Assembly (NCBI GenBank): GCA_964640175.1
Contig: CAZXFW010000002.1
Span: 62,001-126,000 of the forward strand
DNA: 64,000 nt
Origin: JACKDX01 sp964640175
GTDB lineage: Bacteria; Myxococcota_A; Polyangia; Polyangiales; GCA-016699535
Direction of reading: 5' to 3'
A program made the translations under genes and the position numbers. Each line of letters begins with the position of its first letter. Position 1 is the first letter of the stretch. Below, one piece after another: positions 35,059-42,451 of this stretch. Under the pieces are notes generated by a model. That model saw nothing but the letters and a program-made list of their open reading frames with translations, was not told the origin of the DNA and did not search any database.

Positions 35059-35357
35059 CCCCCTGTACCTACCGAACCCTGAGCCTAAGGTCCAGGAAAA
35101 CCGTAATCTTCGGATCTACAGGACAACGAAACGCCTTGCCACCAGGCGTATCCGCAACAGCAACCTTCTAAGCCAACCCCACCAAGTTGACAGAATCCAT
35201 GGCAATTTGCTCCCAAACGCACTAAAGAGCAACCTCGCATCAACGTTACGGCCTGAATTTCTTACTTGCCCATCGCAGGCAGGTCCCGTAGCGTGTCGCC
35301 CGATCGAATTAATACGCGGGGCCCCGGGCCGCGCGAATGTACGCAAACGAGGAAGCT
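35059..35357. other. Non-coding gap between serine hydrolase and tolQ-like gene
   Basis: About 300 bases separate the divergent starts. I find no credible gene. A perfect TTGACA occurs at 35187-35192 but has no -10-like hexamer 16-18 bases downstream. The promoters for both flanking genes are presumably here but are not recognisable by eye. Confidence 0.5.
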
Positions 35358-36023
35358 ATGAACATTCAAGAACGCATGACCGCTTTCGCGATGCTAGGGG
35401 CCAGCTGGGTGATGTGGCTATTGGTTGGCCTCTCTGTCATATGCCTTGCGGTGGTGATTGAACGCGGGTTGTTTTTATGGACCTGCCGCGACAACATCGC
35501 AAAACTCAAGACGGATCTTTTCGATCGCCTTAAACAAGGAGATCTCAACGGAGCCAAACAGCGCCTGGGGTTTTCGAAATCTTTTGAAGCTCGGATCGTC
35601 AATGCAGGATTGGAATCCTCCGAATCTGGAGCTGCTTCCGCAGAAGAACGCATGGCAGGCGAATCGATTTCCGCCAAATTGCAAATGGAACGTTACCTGG
35701 CCTTTCTCGGCACGGTAGGCAACAATGCACCGTTTGTCGGACTGCTAGGCACCGTCATTGGCGTCATTCGAGCATTTCAATCCCTTGAACACAGTTCAGG
35801 GCAGGTCTCTGAAGGCCTGATGACAGAAATCGGAGAAGCATTGGTTGCTACCGCCATCGGAATTTTGGTCGCATTGCCTGCAGTCGCGTTTTATAACTAC
35901 TTTCAACGCTTGGTAAAAACCAGGCTGTCCCAAGCAGATTCGCTGGGTCGCGAAGTGCTCGCTTACCTGAAAGCCCAACCCAAAGCAGCCACCTTGTCAT
36001 CTCGGCCCACGATTGTGGAGTAA
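35358..36023 (+). CDS. MotA/TolQ/ExbB-family proton channel
   Basis: This family forms a pentameric channel around a TolR/ExbD dimer and converts proton flow into force. The ATG at 35358 has GAGG five bases upstream; a start seven codons earlier has no such site. Three membrane helices lie near residues 12-33, 110-133 and 152-175, with the family block FLGTVGNNAPFVGLLGTVIGVIRAFQSL and IGEALVATAIGILVALPAVAFYNYF. TolQ, ExbB and AglR cannot be separated by eye. It is followed after two bases by the ExbD-type gene and then a TonB-like gene, and lies beside the Glt-like cluster. Confidence 0.9.
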   Translation: MNIQERMTAFAMLGASWVMWLLVGLSVICLAVVIERGLFLWTCRDNIAKLKTDLFDRLKQGDLNGAKQRLGFSKSFEARIVNAGLESSESGAASAEERMAGESISAKLQMERYLAFLGTVGNNAPFVGLLGTVIGVIRAFQSLEHSSGQVSEGLMTEIGEALVATAIGILVALPAVAFYNYFQRLVKTRLSQADSLGREVLAYLKAQPKAATLSSRPTIVE

Positions 36024-36025
36024 CC

Positions 36026-36448
36026 ATGGCTGCGACTTCCGGAAATTCAGGCGACGACGAGCTCATTACAGCCATCAACGTCACACCGTTGGTGGATATC
36101 GTCCTGGTACTCCTTATCATCCTCATGGTGACCGCTAGCTACATCGTATCGCAAACCATTCCCATGGAATTGCCTACCGCCAAAACTGGAGAGGCAATCG
36201 CCAGCACCCAGATTTCCCTATCCATTGATCAGCAAGGAGCGTTTTACATCAACGGACAGCCCGTGTCTGATCAAGACCTACGCAAACGCGCCCATGAACT
36301 GGTCCAATCGGCCAAAGAGCCGCGTGCGATCATCGCCGCACACGGCAAAACGACTCACGCAAGAGTTGTGCAGGCCATCGATATCTTGCGGCAAGAAAAG
36401 GTCACAAAGTTCGCCATTAATGTGCGTCCCGAAGACCTCGCCAAATGA
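36026..36448 (+). CDS. ExbD/TolR-family motor subunit
   Basis: The 140-residue protein has a short cytoplasmic start, one membrane helix and a periplasmic domain. The proton-carrying aspartate is D24 in NVTPLVDIVLVLLIILMV, conserved in TolR/ExbD/AglS. The periplasmic end (TKFAINVRPEDL) matches the usual fold. Only one such subunit is encoded here, whereas the Myxococcus gliding motor has two (AglQ and AglS). Genes before and after are two and three bases away. Confidence 0.9.
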   Translation: MAATSGNSGDDELITAINVTPLVDIVLVLLIILMVTASYIVSQTIPMELPTAKTGEAIASTQISLSIDQQGAFYINGQPVSDQDLRKRAHELVQSAKEPRAIIAAHGKTTHARVVQAIDILRQEKVTKFAINVRPEDLAK

Positions 36449-36451
36449 TGG

Positions 36452-37186
36452 ATGACATTGTCCCGCGGACCTCTGCTAACCTGGGCCTGGCCCATTTTAA
36501 CAAGCTTGGCACTGCACGGCTTGGTTTTGGTGGGGGCTGTTTCCCTTGCGAAAGGCGTATCTTCTCGCGCACCTGCCGAAACATCGATCGCCATCAAAGT
36601 AGTCGACATGCCGTTTGGTACAGAAGCGGAAGCTGCACTATTTGAACCACCTGCACCGGCGGCTTCTTCTCCTAAACAAACAGACACCGCACCCTCTGCT
36701 CGGCCTGTGTCGCCAGCACCCTCTCCCAATGCAAGTGACACCATCGTAGATTTGAAAGATGTCGTGCTAAGCAATCCAGGCGCTTCCGTTCCCTCCAATG
36801 TGCCAACCCAGTCCAACACGTCTTCAGGCGCCGGTACGACGCCGGGCTCAGGGCGTGCCGTTGGCCTCCCTACTGGGGTGGTCGGCGTACCAAGCCTATC
36901 TCGCAGACCACAACCTCTAAGTGACATTCGCGCTGATCTTGAGCGTAATTATCCTAGAAAGGCGCAAGCTATGGGCATCGAAGGTTCAGCCCAGGTACGG
37001 CTTCGCGTGCTACCCGATGGAAAACCCACACAACTCACACTAAGCACCCAAACAGGCCAGCATGGGTTCGGCGAAGCTTGCATCAAAACACTACAACGCT
37101 CTCGTTGGAGCCCGCCACTGGATCGAAAAGGCACCCCCGTAGCGACGGATATTATCTTTACATGTGTCTTTGAAATCCGTTACTAG
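36452..37186 (+). CDS. TonB-like energy-transducing protein
   Basis: The 244-residue protein has an N-terminal membrane anchor (about 12-31, ILTSLALHGLVLVGAVSLA), a Pro/Ala/Ser/Thr-rich spacer (about 65-150) long enough to cross the periplasm, and a TonB C-terminal domain from about 160 (ADLERNYPRKAQAMGIEGSAQVRLRVLPDGK...IKTLQRSRWSPPLD). It would transmit force from the TolQ/R-like pair to an outer-membrane partner. In TolA the C-terminal domain differs, so TonB is the better name. Partner unknown; the adjacent beta-barrel and AgmX/PglI-type protein are candidates. Confidence 0.85.
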   Translation: MTLSRGPLLTWAWPILTSLALHGLVLVGAVSLAKGVSSRAPAETSIAIKVVDMPFGTEAEAALFEPPAPAASSPKQTDTAPSARPVSPAPSPNASDTIVDLKDVVLSNPGASVPSNVPTQSNTSSGAGTTPGSGRAVGLPTGVVGVPSLSRRPQPLSDIRADLERNYPRKAQAMGIEGSAQVRLRVLPDGKPTQLTLSTQTGQHGFGEACIKTLQRSRWSPPLDRKGTPVATDIIFTCVFEIRY

Positions 37187-37192
37187 GTCCGT

Positions 37193-37810
37193 ATGCTCTC
37201 GTGGCGTCGTGTAGTTAATAAACCGACCACCGTCGTTGTCGTTGGCATCGCCACCCTGTCCTTTTTTGGCTTGGGATGTCAGCCTAAAAAGCTGCCAGGA
37301 GAGCCGATTGGGATCTACCACGTTGTAGGCACGCTGGTTGATAACGAATGTGGTTCCCAGGCAGTGCCTGCAGAAAACCCATTGGTATTTCGAGTAGAGC
37401 TCCGGGCTGATGGCGAAAAAGCCTATTGGCACCGTGCCGATCTGCCTGTGGTCTCAGGCATACTCATCCCTTCTACGGGACGCTTCCTCTTTAGTGCACA
37501 AAGCGTCTGGACTGCCATTGCTGCCGATCCCAACCTTGACTACCCCGGCTGTACCCTCAATCAGCAGGACACCATTGAAGGCACCTTAGAGGCTTCCGAT
37601 GAGTCATCCGAGGACGTGCAGGACGATGCAGGGAGCGATGCCGGACTCGATACCGACGAATGGACAGGCACAGAACGCATTGAAATGACCCCAGCGGCAG
37701 GATCCAACTGCTTGCCTGCGCTCATCACCGCCGGAGGTGGCTTTCAATCCCTGCCTTGCAGTATCAACTATGATCTGTTAGGGACCCTGCTCCCTGAATC
37801 GGGCGGGTAG
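37193..37810 (+). CDS. Lipoprotein of unknown function, stop codon inside tRNA-Val
   Basis: No family recognised. 205-residue precursor with signal peptide and lipobox LGCQ, followed by a small strand-rich domain with four to five cysteines (NECGS, YPGCTL, SNCLPAL, PCSIN), and a strongly acidic segment around residues 137-155. It lies six bases after the TonB-like gene, so it is probably part of the motor operon. The last ten bases of the gene, including the TAG, are the 5' end of the tRNA-Val gene. Confidence 0.6.
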   Translation: MLSWRRVVNKPTTVVVVGIATLSFFGLGCQPKKLPGEPIGIYHVVGTLVDNECGSQAVPAENPLVFRVELRADGEKAYWHRADLPVVSGILIPSTGRFLFSAQSVWTAIAADPNLDYPGCTLNQQDTIEGTLEASDESSEDVQDDAGSDAGLDTDEWTGTERIEMTPAAGSNCLPALITAGGGFQSLPCSINYDLLGTLLPESGG

Positions 37811-37872
37811 CTCAGTGGTAGAGCGTCGGCCTTACAAGCCGAAAGTCGTGGGTTCAATCCCCACCCCGCCCA
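37801..37872 (+). tRNA. tRNA-Val (anticodon TAC)
   Basis: A complete cloverleaf can be drawn. Acceptor GGGCGGG/CCCGCCC; D stem GCTC/GAGC; anticodon stem TCGGC/GCCGA with loop CTTACAA (anticodon TAC); variable AAGTC; T stem GTGGG/CCCAC with loop TTCAATC; discriminator A. CCA is not encoded (CAA follows). It overlaps the preceding lipoprotein gene by ten bases on the same strand. Confidence 0.95.
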
Positions 37873-37924
37873 CAAGAAAGCCGCTCCCGGCATCACCGAT
37901 CACGCCTCGTGACCACTCAACTGC

Positions 37925-39286
37925 CTAAAAGAACACGCGTGAGCCGAGCCATGCTTCAAACTTTTGATATTTGGCCGGGTCCAACATCACCGCCGCGCCC
38001 GAACCCGCATTCACAAAGTAGTCGAAGTCCGTCAAAATCGAGCTATAACCCAGCGACGCAGTAAAGCCGAGCCAGTTCCTCACGCGATATTCACCGTACA
38101 AGCGAGCGCTTAGACGAAGGTCATCACGACGCGCTTGTGTGCCTAACAAAGCACCATCAGGATTCAATCCAAGGCCGTAGTTGTACGTCCCGACATCGGC
38201 TTCAATCCCCAAAAGAAATGCCCTGGCTAACAAAAGCTCTGCTCGCGTATAGCCCCGGTCTCGTCGATAAAAATTACCCATGAACGAGTTGAAGTAATCC
38301 CGGTCATACCCTAAGGAAAGTTCCGTTTGCTCGTGCGGTTTCCAACGGAGTTCCGCCATGGCAATAAGCCCGTCGTAATCGTCTGCGACGTCATAGAAAC
38401 CGACGGCATAACCTCCAAACACACTAAACGAAAGCTGTTGAGTCAACGCGCCGTTTAACCCTAAACGTGAGTGAAACTGTTGGTCATCGACCAAGAGGCT
38501 TGTTGCAGAAGGGTGGCCGGTGTTGGTGTAATCCACCAAGCCCAACGTGGTCTCATAGACCAGCGCGGTTTCAGGCAAAAAGCGCCACGCCACACGGCCC
38601 AACACGGTGTGTTGCAAGTTATTGCCGAAAATAAACACATCGTCTTCGAACAAATCAAACCCAAAACTGTACCCAAGCGTGCCCACAAGCACCTCTCCGC
38701 GTGACGAGAGAGACGCTTCCATGCCTACAACGTTTCTATCTCGTCCAAAGTTATAGGGGTTGGTACCTCGCACCGCCTGCGTAAACGGTCGGACGCTTCG
38801 CGAAAACTCATCGTACAAACGCAACGAAAACGTCCGCTTGGGATTAACTTGCAGGTTAAGCTTGGCCCCTGCGGACATGTTGTCCTGCGCCTCATCCACA
38901 AAATAGTGATACAAAGACCCTGTAAGAGCTGTTTCAAACACAAACCGCGGAAGCTCATCGGCCTCGGCTTCTTTCATACGCTCTTCGCCCAACGTGGAAA
39001 GTATCAAGTGTGGAGAAACTCTTAGAATCGCACTCGCCTGTGGATCGGCCTCTTGATAATAAACGTTGGAATCCCAACCTCCTTCGATGCCAATGCCGGG
39101 ATGAAGTTCTAGATCTCCAACGCGCAATCCAGAGCCTTGCCTTCGGTCTCGATTATCCATCCAGCCGGGGGATTCGTTCCACGCTCCGAACGCACCCTGC
39201 GCCTTTGCAGAAGACGCCACGACGCCCAGCATCATCAAGATGCACGTAAAATAACCGTATAGCGCGCAACGGCAGAAATGAGACAT
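37925..39286 (-). CDS. Outer-membrane beta-barrel protein (GltH/Nfs-like position)
   Basis: The 453-residue precursor has a signal peptide ending SSAKAQG. The mature part is almost entirely alternating amphipathic strands (for example EVLVGTLGYSFGFDLFEDD, ELSLGYDRDYFNSFMG, ARLYGEYRVRNWLGFTASLGY) and ends in a phenylalanine (SRVFF), the usual C-terminal outer-membrane insertion signal. It is the last gene of the nine-gene envelope cluster. A barrel at this position corresponds to gltH in Myxococcus, but the match is by fold and order only. Ribosome site AAGGAAG lies about ten bases upstream. Confidence 0.8.
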   Translation of the reverse strand: MSHFCRCALYGYFTCILMMLGVVASSAKAQGAFGAWNESPGWMDNRDRRQGSGLRVGDLELHPGIGIEGGWDSNVYYQEADPQASAILRVSPHLILSTLGEERMKEAEADELPRFVFETALTGSLYHYFVDEAQDNMSAGAKLNLQVNPKRTFSLRLYDEFSRSVRPFTQAVRGTNPYNFGRDRNVVGMEASLSSRGEVLVGTLGYSFGFDLFEDDVFIFGNNLQHTVLGRVAWRFLPETALVYETTLGLVDYTNTGHPSATSLLVDDQQFHSRLGLNGALTQQLSFSVFGGYAVGFYDVADDYDGLIAMAELRWKPHEQTELSLGYDRDYFNSFMGNFYRRDRGYTRAELLLARAFLLGIEADVGTYNYGLGLNPDGALLGTQARRDDLRLSARLYGEYRVRNWLGFTASLGYSSILTDFDYFVNAGSGAAVMLDPAKYQKFEAWLGSRVFF

Positions 39287-39484
39287 CCAACGCGACTTCC
39301 TTGCTTAAGGCTTCGCGGGTCTCAGACCCGCACCGTGACCCTCTGTACCAAAACTTCGGCACAAAAGCGATATCTTTGTGGAATTAGCTGCTTCAAGACC
39401 CAGCTAAGCTGGAAAGGCCATCCATCGCAGGGCAACCCCAAGGGGCGGTACGATATCGTTTGGGGACTTTGAGGCCCTGCGCGA
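39287..39484 (-). other. Hairpin-rich intergenic segment between two cluster genes
   Basis: These 198 bases lie in the transcript between the small secreted protein gene and the barrel gene. Seen directly: an 8-base stem CGCAGGGC (39426-39433)/GCCCTGCG (39474-39481) with an inner stem CCCCAA (39436-39441)/TTGGGG (39460-39465). There is also a pair of mutually exclusive stems around CCAGCTAAGCTGG and TTAGCTG/CAGCTAA (39385-39411), a CACAAA/TTTGTG stem near 39359-39380, and a near-perfect 17-base palindrome at 39315-39331. No U-tract follows any stem, so it is not a simple terminator. It may be a processing site, attenuator or structured RNA; no known family was recognised. Confidence 0.45.
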
Positions 39485-40087
39485 TCACTCAATGGGGCTA
39501 CTTGGCGGCGGCACCATAGGAATACTGGGCATGTCGGGAAAAGCGGGCCTGCCCGCATTCTCACGGGGAGTTTTCGCATCAACCGTCATGACTACCTTGG
39601 TCTTGCCAGTTTCATACAAGTCTTGGCCCACGCACTGCCCTGCCTCTTGCTGAAGCACGTTAAATTTCCGGCCAAGCACACCCAACACGGTGGCCTCATG
39701 CACTTGCCGATCGGAGTCTTTGGTTTGAATCGCCTGACGCAAGGCCCCCAAGTGTTGCTCTGCGTTGTTGGAATTCACATTGGCCTGCGTCAGCTTATCT
39801 TCAAGGCATGTCATTTGAATCACGTCCTTGGCTTGACGAGATTGATCTAACAAATTGGATACATTATGAGACAACTGCTTGCCTTGCTTGGCCACCTGCT
39901 TTCCTAAGGCAAGCTTACCTTCTGGCGTCGGAGGAACGGGCATGGCCTGCTCTGCGGTAAGATCTGCCAGCGTGCTCTCGTTGCCCCCCGTGCCTTGTTG
40001 GGCATAGACGAGGCTCCCCGCGCCTATGAACACACCCGCTCCCAACATACTCGCCAGCACGTAATGCGTGTGTGATTGCCTCGTCAT
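39485..40087 (-). CDS. Small secreted protein of unknown function in the envelope cluster
   Basis: 200-residue precursor with a signal peptide ending SLVYAQQG and an AGGAG ribosome site seven bases before the ATG. The mature protein is mainly helical with a proline-rich tail (PSIPMVPPPSSP). Two cysteines (MTCLED, GQCVGQ) could form a disulfide. Helices such as KLALGKQVAKQGKQLSHNVSNLLDQ suggest a short coiled coil. No family recognised; it follows the AgmX/PglI-type gene by 54 bases. Confidence 0.55.
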   Translation of the reverse strand: MTRQSHTHYVLASMLGAGVFIGAGSLVYAQQGTGGNESTLADLTAEQAMPVPPTPEGKLALGKQVAKQGKQLSHNVSNLLDQSRQAKDVIQMTCLEDKLTQANVNSNNAEQHLGALRQAIQTKDSDRQVHEATVLGVLGRKFNVLQQEAGQCVGQDLYETGKTKVVMTVDAKTPRENAGRPAFPDMPSIPMVPPPSSPIE

Positions 40088-40141
40088 AGATACACTCCTA
40101 TGGACTAGTGTACCCTGAACACGTTATTTTTCCAAACCCGT

Positions 40142-41614
40142 TCAATTTTGAGGCTCAAACACGAATGGATAACGGAAATTGACGCTGCCACCCTCAGGGC
40201 CTGGATTAAAACGAAACCGTGAAATTACGCCGACCACACAACTGGCCACCGCAGCATCTCCGGTAGAGTTTTCAACTGCTTTGGCCCCTGAAACACTCCC
40301 GCTTTCTTGAATGGTGAACTCCACGGACACCTTGCCTGAAAGTGTTGGGTTGCGACGGAGCTCTCGTTCGTAACAACTCTTGATTTGGCCTAGCCGTTTT
40401 CGAATCTCACGCGCCACTAACTGCGAATCAAAATCACCTGAGCCGCCGATGTCGCCGCCACTGCCGACGCTGGTCATGCCCGTGACACGTCGCTCCACCA
40501 CAGCGCCGCCTTCGCCTTGTTGAGCAGTGGCGCCGTCACCACCCGCTCGGGCCAATCCACCTAGCCCCCCTACGCCACTGCCCTGACCGCCACCCGAACG
40601 AGTGCGTAACACACCGCCCGAAGCCCCATTGGCCACACCGACACCTTGAGCCTGCGCCAAGACATCTTCTGCATTGCCTACGGGCACGCCACCTCGAAGC
40701 ACATCGGCAAAAGCCCCTCCCAACTCGCCCGAGCTAAGTGCACCCAACAAGAGCTGTTCTGCAGCTTGCGAAGCCTCTTCGACAATACGTGCTTGGGTTT
40801 CAGCAGAAGACTCTCCACGATCTTTGGCCGGCCCAGGCGAGTCCTCTTTTTTGGATTGCTTTGGTTGGGGCTTTGCTTCTTCCGCAGCCTCTTTCCCTTT
40901 ATCAGTAGCCTCTTCGGTAGATTCTTTGGTTTCTGGTTCGGGTGGCGCTTCAAAAATTAAACGCGCAGCCAGCGAATTGGGATCGAAATCCATCCCTTTA
41001 TCCAATGGCCAATCGGCATTCTCCAAATAGACCACAAAGCCAAAATGACTCATGAATGAAAGCAACAAAAACGCGGTAAATACCCAATCGATACTTTTGA
41101 TAACCCCACTTTGCGCTGCCGAAGGAAGTTGAGGACGAGGCGCCACCGGGGGTTTAGCGACAAACTGAAACAACAAGGTCGTATCCCCAATGACAATTTT
41201 ACCCCGAGAATTATCGTTAAGCTTAATCTGCCACACCTGTCCTGATTGCCGCGCCGCACCGGTGGAACGCAGTTCTTCCAATTCCTTGACGCCCTCTGGC
41301 ATGCCTACGCGGCCATGCATTTCAGGTGTGAAATTCAAAATATAGTCGTCACCTACCAATTGGAACACTTCAAACTTGGACGACAGCCCTTGTGCAAATA
41401 CGACAAAGGTGGCGCGCTCTGAGGTGCCCACTGACACTGTCTCGCGTTTCATCATGACACGCTCTTCGACGATCTTCCCATTCTGGATCACGCCAATGCG
41501 CAACACTCTGCCGCCGGCTGGCTTGTAGTCCACCGCGGCCATCGCCCTGGTCATGGCCCCCGGTGGGGTCCCTTGACCGCGAGTAGGTTTTGGATCCTTT
41601 GATTGCTCGCTCAT
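40142..41614 (-). CDS. AgmX/PglI-type protein: FHA-like head, TM helix, TonB-like tail (GltG-like)
   Basis: The 490-residue protein has a cytoplasmic head of about 150 residues with alternating strands resembling an FHA domain. One membrane helix follows (about 168-192, VFTAFLLLSFMSHFGFVVYL), then a Lys/Glu-rich and a glycine-rich spacer (GGGQGSGVGGLGGLARAGGDG). The C-terminal domain carries the AgmX/PglI signature IRKRLGQIKSCYERELRRNPTLSGKV. This layout matches GltG (PglI) of the Myxococcus gliding machine and its Nfs paralogue. It probably links a cytoplasmic motor to periplasmic and outer-membrane parts. Identity as GltG rather than another paralogue is an inference from the FHA-like head and gene order. 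Confidence 0.78.
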   Translation of the reverse strand: MSEQSKDPKPTRGQGTPPGAMTRAMAAVDYKPAGGRVLRIGVIQNGKIVEERVMMKRETVSVGTSERATFVVFAQGLSSKFEVFQLVGDDYILNFTPEMHGRVGMPEGVKELEELRSTGAARQSGQVWQIKLNDNSRGKIVIGDTTLLFQFVAKPPVAPRPQLPSAAQSGVIKSIDWVFTAFLLLSFMSHFGFVVYLENADWPLDKGMDFDPNSLAARLIFEAPPEPETKESTEEATDKGKEAAEEAKPQPKQSKKEDSPGPAKDRGESSAETQARIVEEASQAAEQLLLGALSSGELGGAFADVLRGGVPVGNAEDVLAQAQGVGVANGASGGVLRTRSGGGQGSGVGGLGGLARAGGDGATAQQGEGGAVVERRVTGMTSVGSGGDIGGSGDFDSQLVAREIRKRLGQIKSCYERELRRNPTLSGKVSVEFTIQESGSVSGAKAVENSTGDAAVASCVVGVISRFRFNPGPEGGSVNFRYPFVFEPQN

Positions 41615-41695
41615 GATCTGCGCCTATACACGCCCGTCGAACCCTACCACAAGTCCATGGCGCTTCTCAAAAACCCTCAGCATCCTTTATTTAGT

Positions 41696-42133
41696 TCATA
41701 CAGAAGCATGTTCTTTCACGCCATGCCGTTGCACGGCATGCAATTTTCGCTGGGCCTCCCGACGCAGCCAAGCCCATGAAAAAAGCCCAACGGCCGCGCT
41801 GCCCACTCCCCAGCCCATCGCATGAAATGCGTGCTGAAGATTCTCGCGTTGCTGCGTTACCATGACAGCGGAACTACGGGGGTTGCCCTGCAACCCCAAT
41901 GCATGCGCCAAATCCAACATCGCTATCAACATTCCCAGGGTCATCGCCACACTTGGCAAGATCCGTAATGGGTAAAGCCCTCTGGCTAACTGCCGTTGCA
42001 TGAAAAGCACGTCATCGTGTGCCATCGGCGAACCCATGTCGAGGCGCCTGATTTGGCTATATTTTGCACCAATGAGCATGACGATCGTTAGCGCGAGAAA
42101 CCACTGCACGTATGACAAAAGCACCATCATCAC
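41696..42133 (-). CDS. Small membrane protein in the envelope cluster, faintly TolQ-like
   Basis: 145 residues with three hydrophobic segments (about 5-20, 54-78 and 104-121) and a basic tail. The order of helices and the stretch LRILPSVAMTLGMLIAMLDLAHALG followed by a second helix GWGVGSAAVGLFSWAW recall the last two helices of MotA/TolQ channels in a shortened form. The similarity is weak and unproven. Start is GTG at 42133 with GGGGC upstream; ATGs at 42130 and 42127 are alternatives. It sits where gltF would be expected between gltE and gltG. Confidence 0.55.
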   Translation of the reverse strand: MMMVLLSYVQWFLALTIVMLIGAKYSQIRRLDMGSPMAHDDVLFMQRQLARGLYPLRILPSVAMTLGMLIAMLDLAHALGLQGNPRSSAVMVTQQRENLQHAFHAMGWGVGSAAVGLFSWAWLRREAQRKLHAVQRHGVKEHASV

Positions 42134-42169
42134 TAAGCTTGCCCCAATCTAAATACACCTAGTCAGAAT

Positions 42170-42451
42170 TTAGAAAGGCTCTCGTTGAACGCTCTGGACC
42201 ACGTCCCTTACAAAACTTGTGCGCAGTTCAAGCACTTCATAGCCAAGGTTAGAGCGGTTTAAAATGTAAAACGCATTGGGTTTTTGGACGCGGCCTTCGA
42301 TGCGAATTTCTTCAAGCTGGATAACTCGAGGCTTTCCGGTACGTTTGGTCTGCTGAGCCTGGCTTTTTGGAGAACCACCAAGCCACATCAGCATACAAAG
42401 GCCAAGCGCCGCATGCCATGAGCTCCCCCTCTGAGACTGTCGTGACCTCAT
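42170..42451 (-). CDS. Small exported protein in the envelope cluster
   Basis: A 93-residue precursor with a signal peptide ending near KSQAQQ. The mature part of about 60 residues is charged and compact (PRVIQLEEIRIEGRVQKPNAFYILNRSNLGYEVLELRTSF). The start overlaps the stop of the TPR lipoprotein gene (ATGA), which strongly supports it as a real gene. I do not recognise the family; the IEGRVQKPNAFYIL stretch looks like a conserved binding segment. It is the other candidate for the gltF position. Confidence 0.62.
   Translation of the reverse strand: MRSRQSQRGSSWHAALGLCMLMWLGGSPKSQAQQTKRTGKPRVIQLEEIRIEGRVQKPNAFYILNRSNLGYEVLELRTSFVRDVVQSVQREPF

Noticed and set aside
35187..35192. TTGACA as promoter of the tolQ-like operon
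   Set aside because: No -10-like hexamer 15-19 bases downstream.
39426..39481. Rho-independent terminator after the small secreted protein gene
   Set aside because: Strong stem, but no U-tract on either strand.
39300..39484. Cyclic-di-GMP (GEMM) riboswitch or 6S RNA
   Set aside because: GGAAAGG and GCAGGGCAACC segments are superficially similar to GEMM, but the conserved core order and tetraloop are missing; no long closing stem of 6S type can be drawn.
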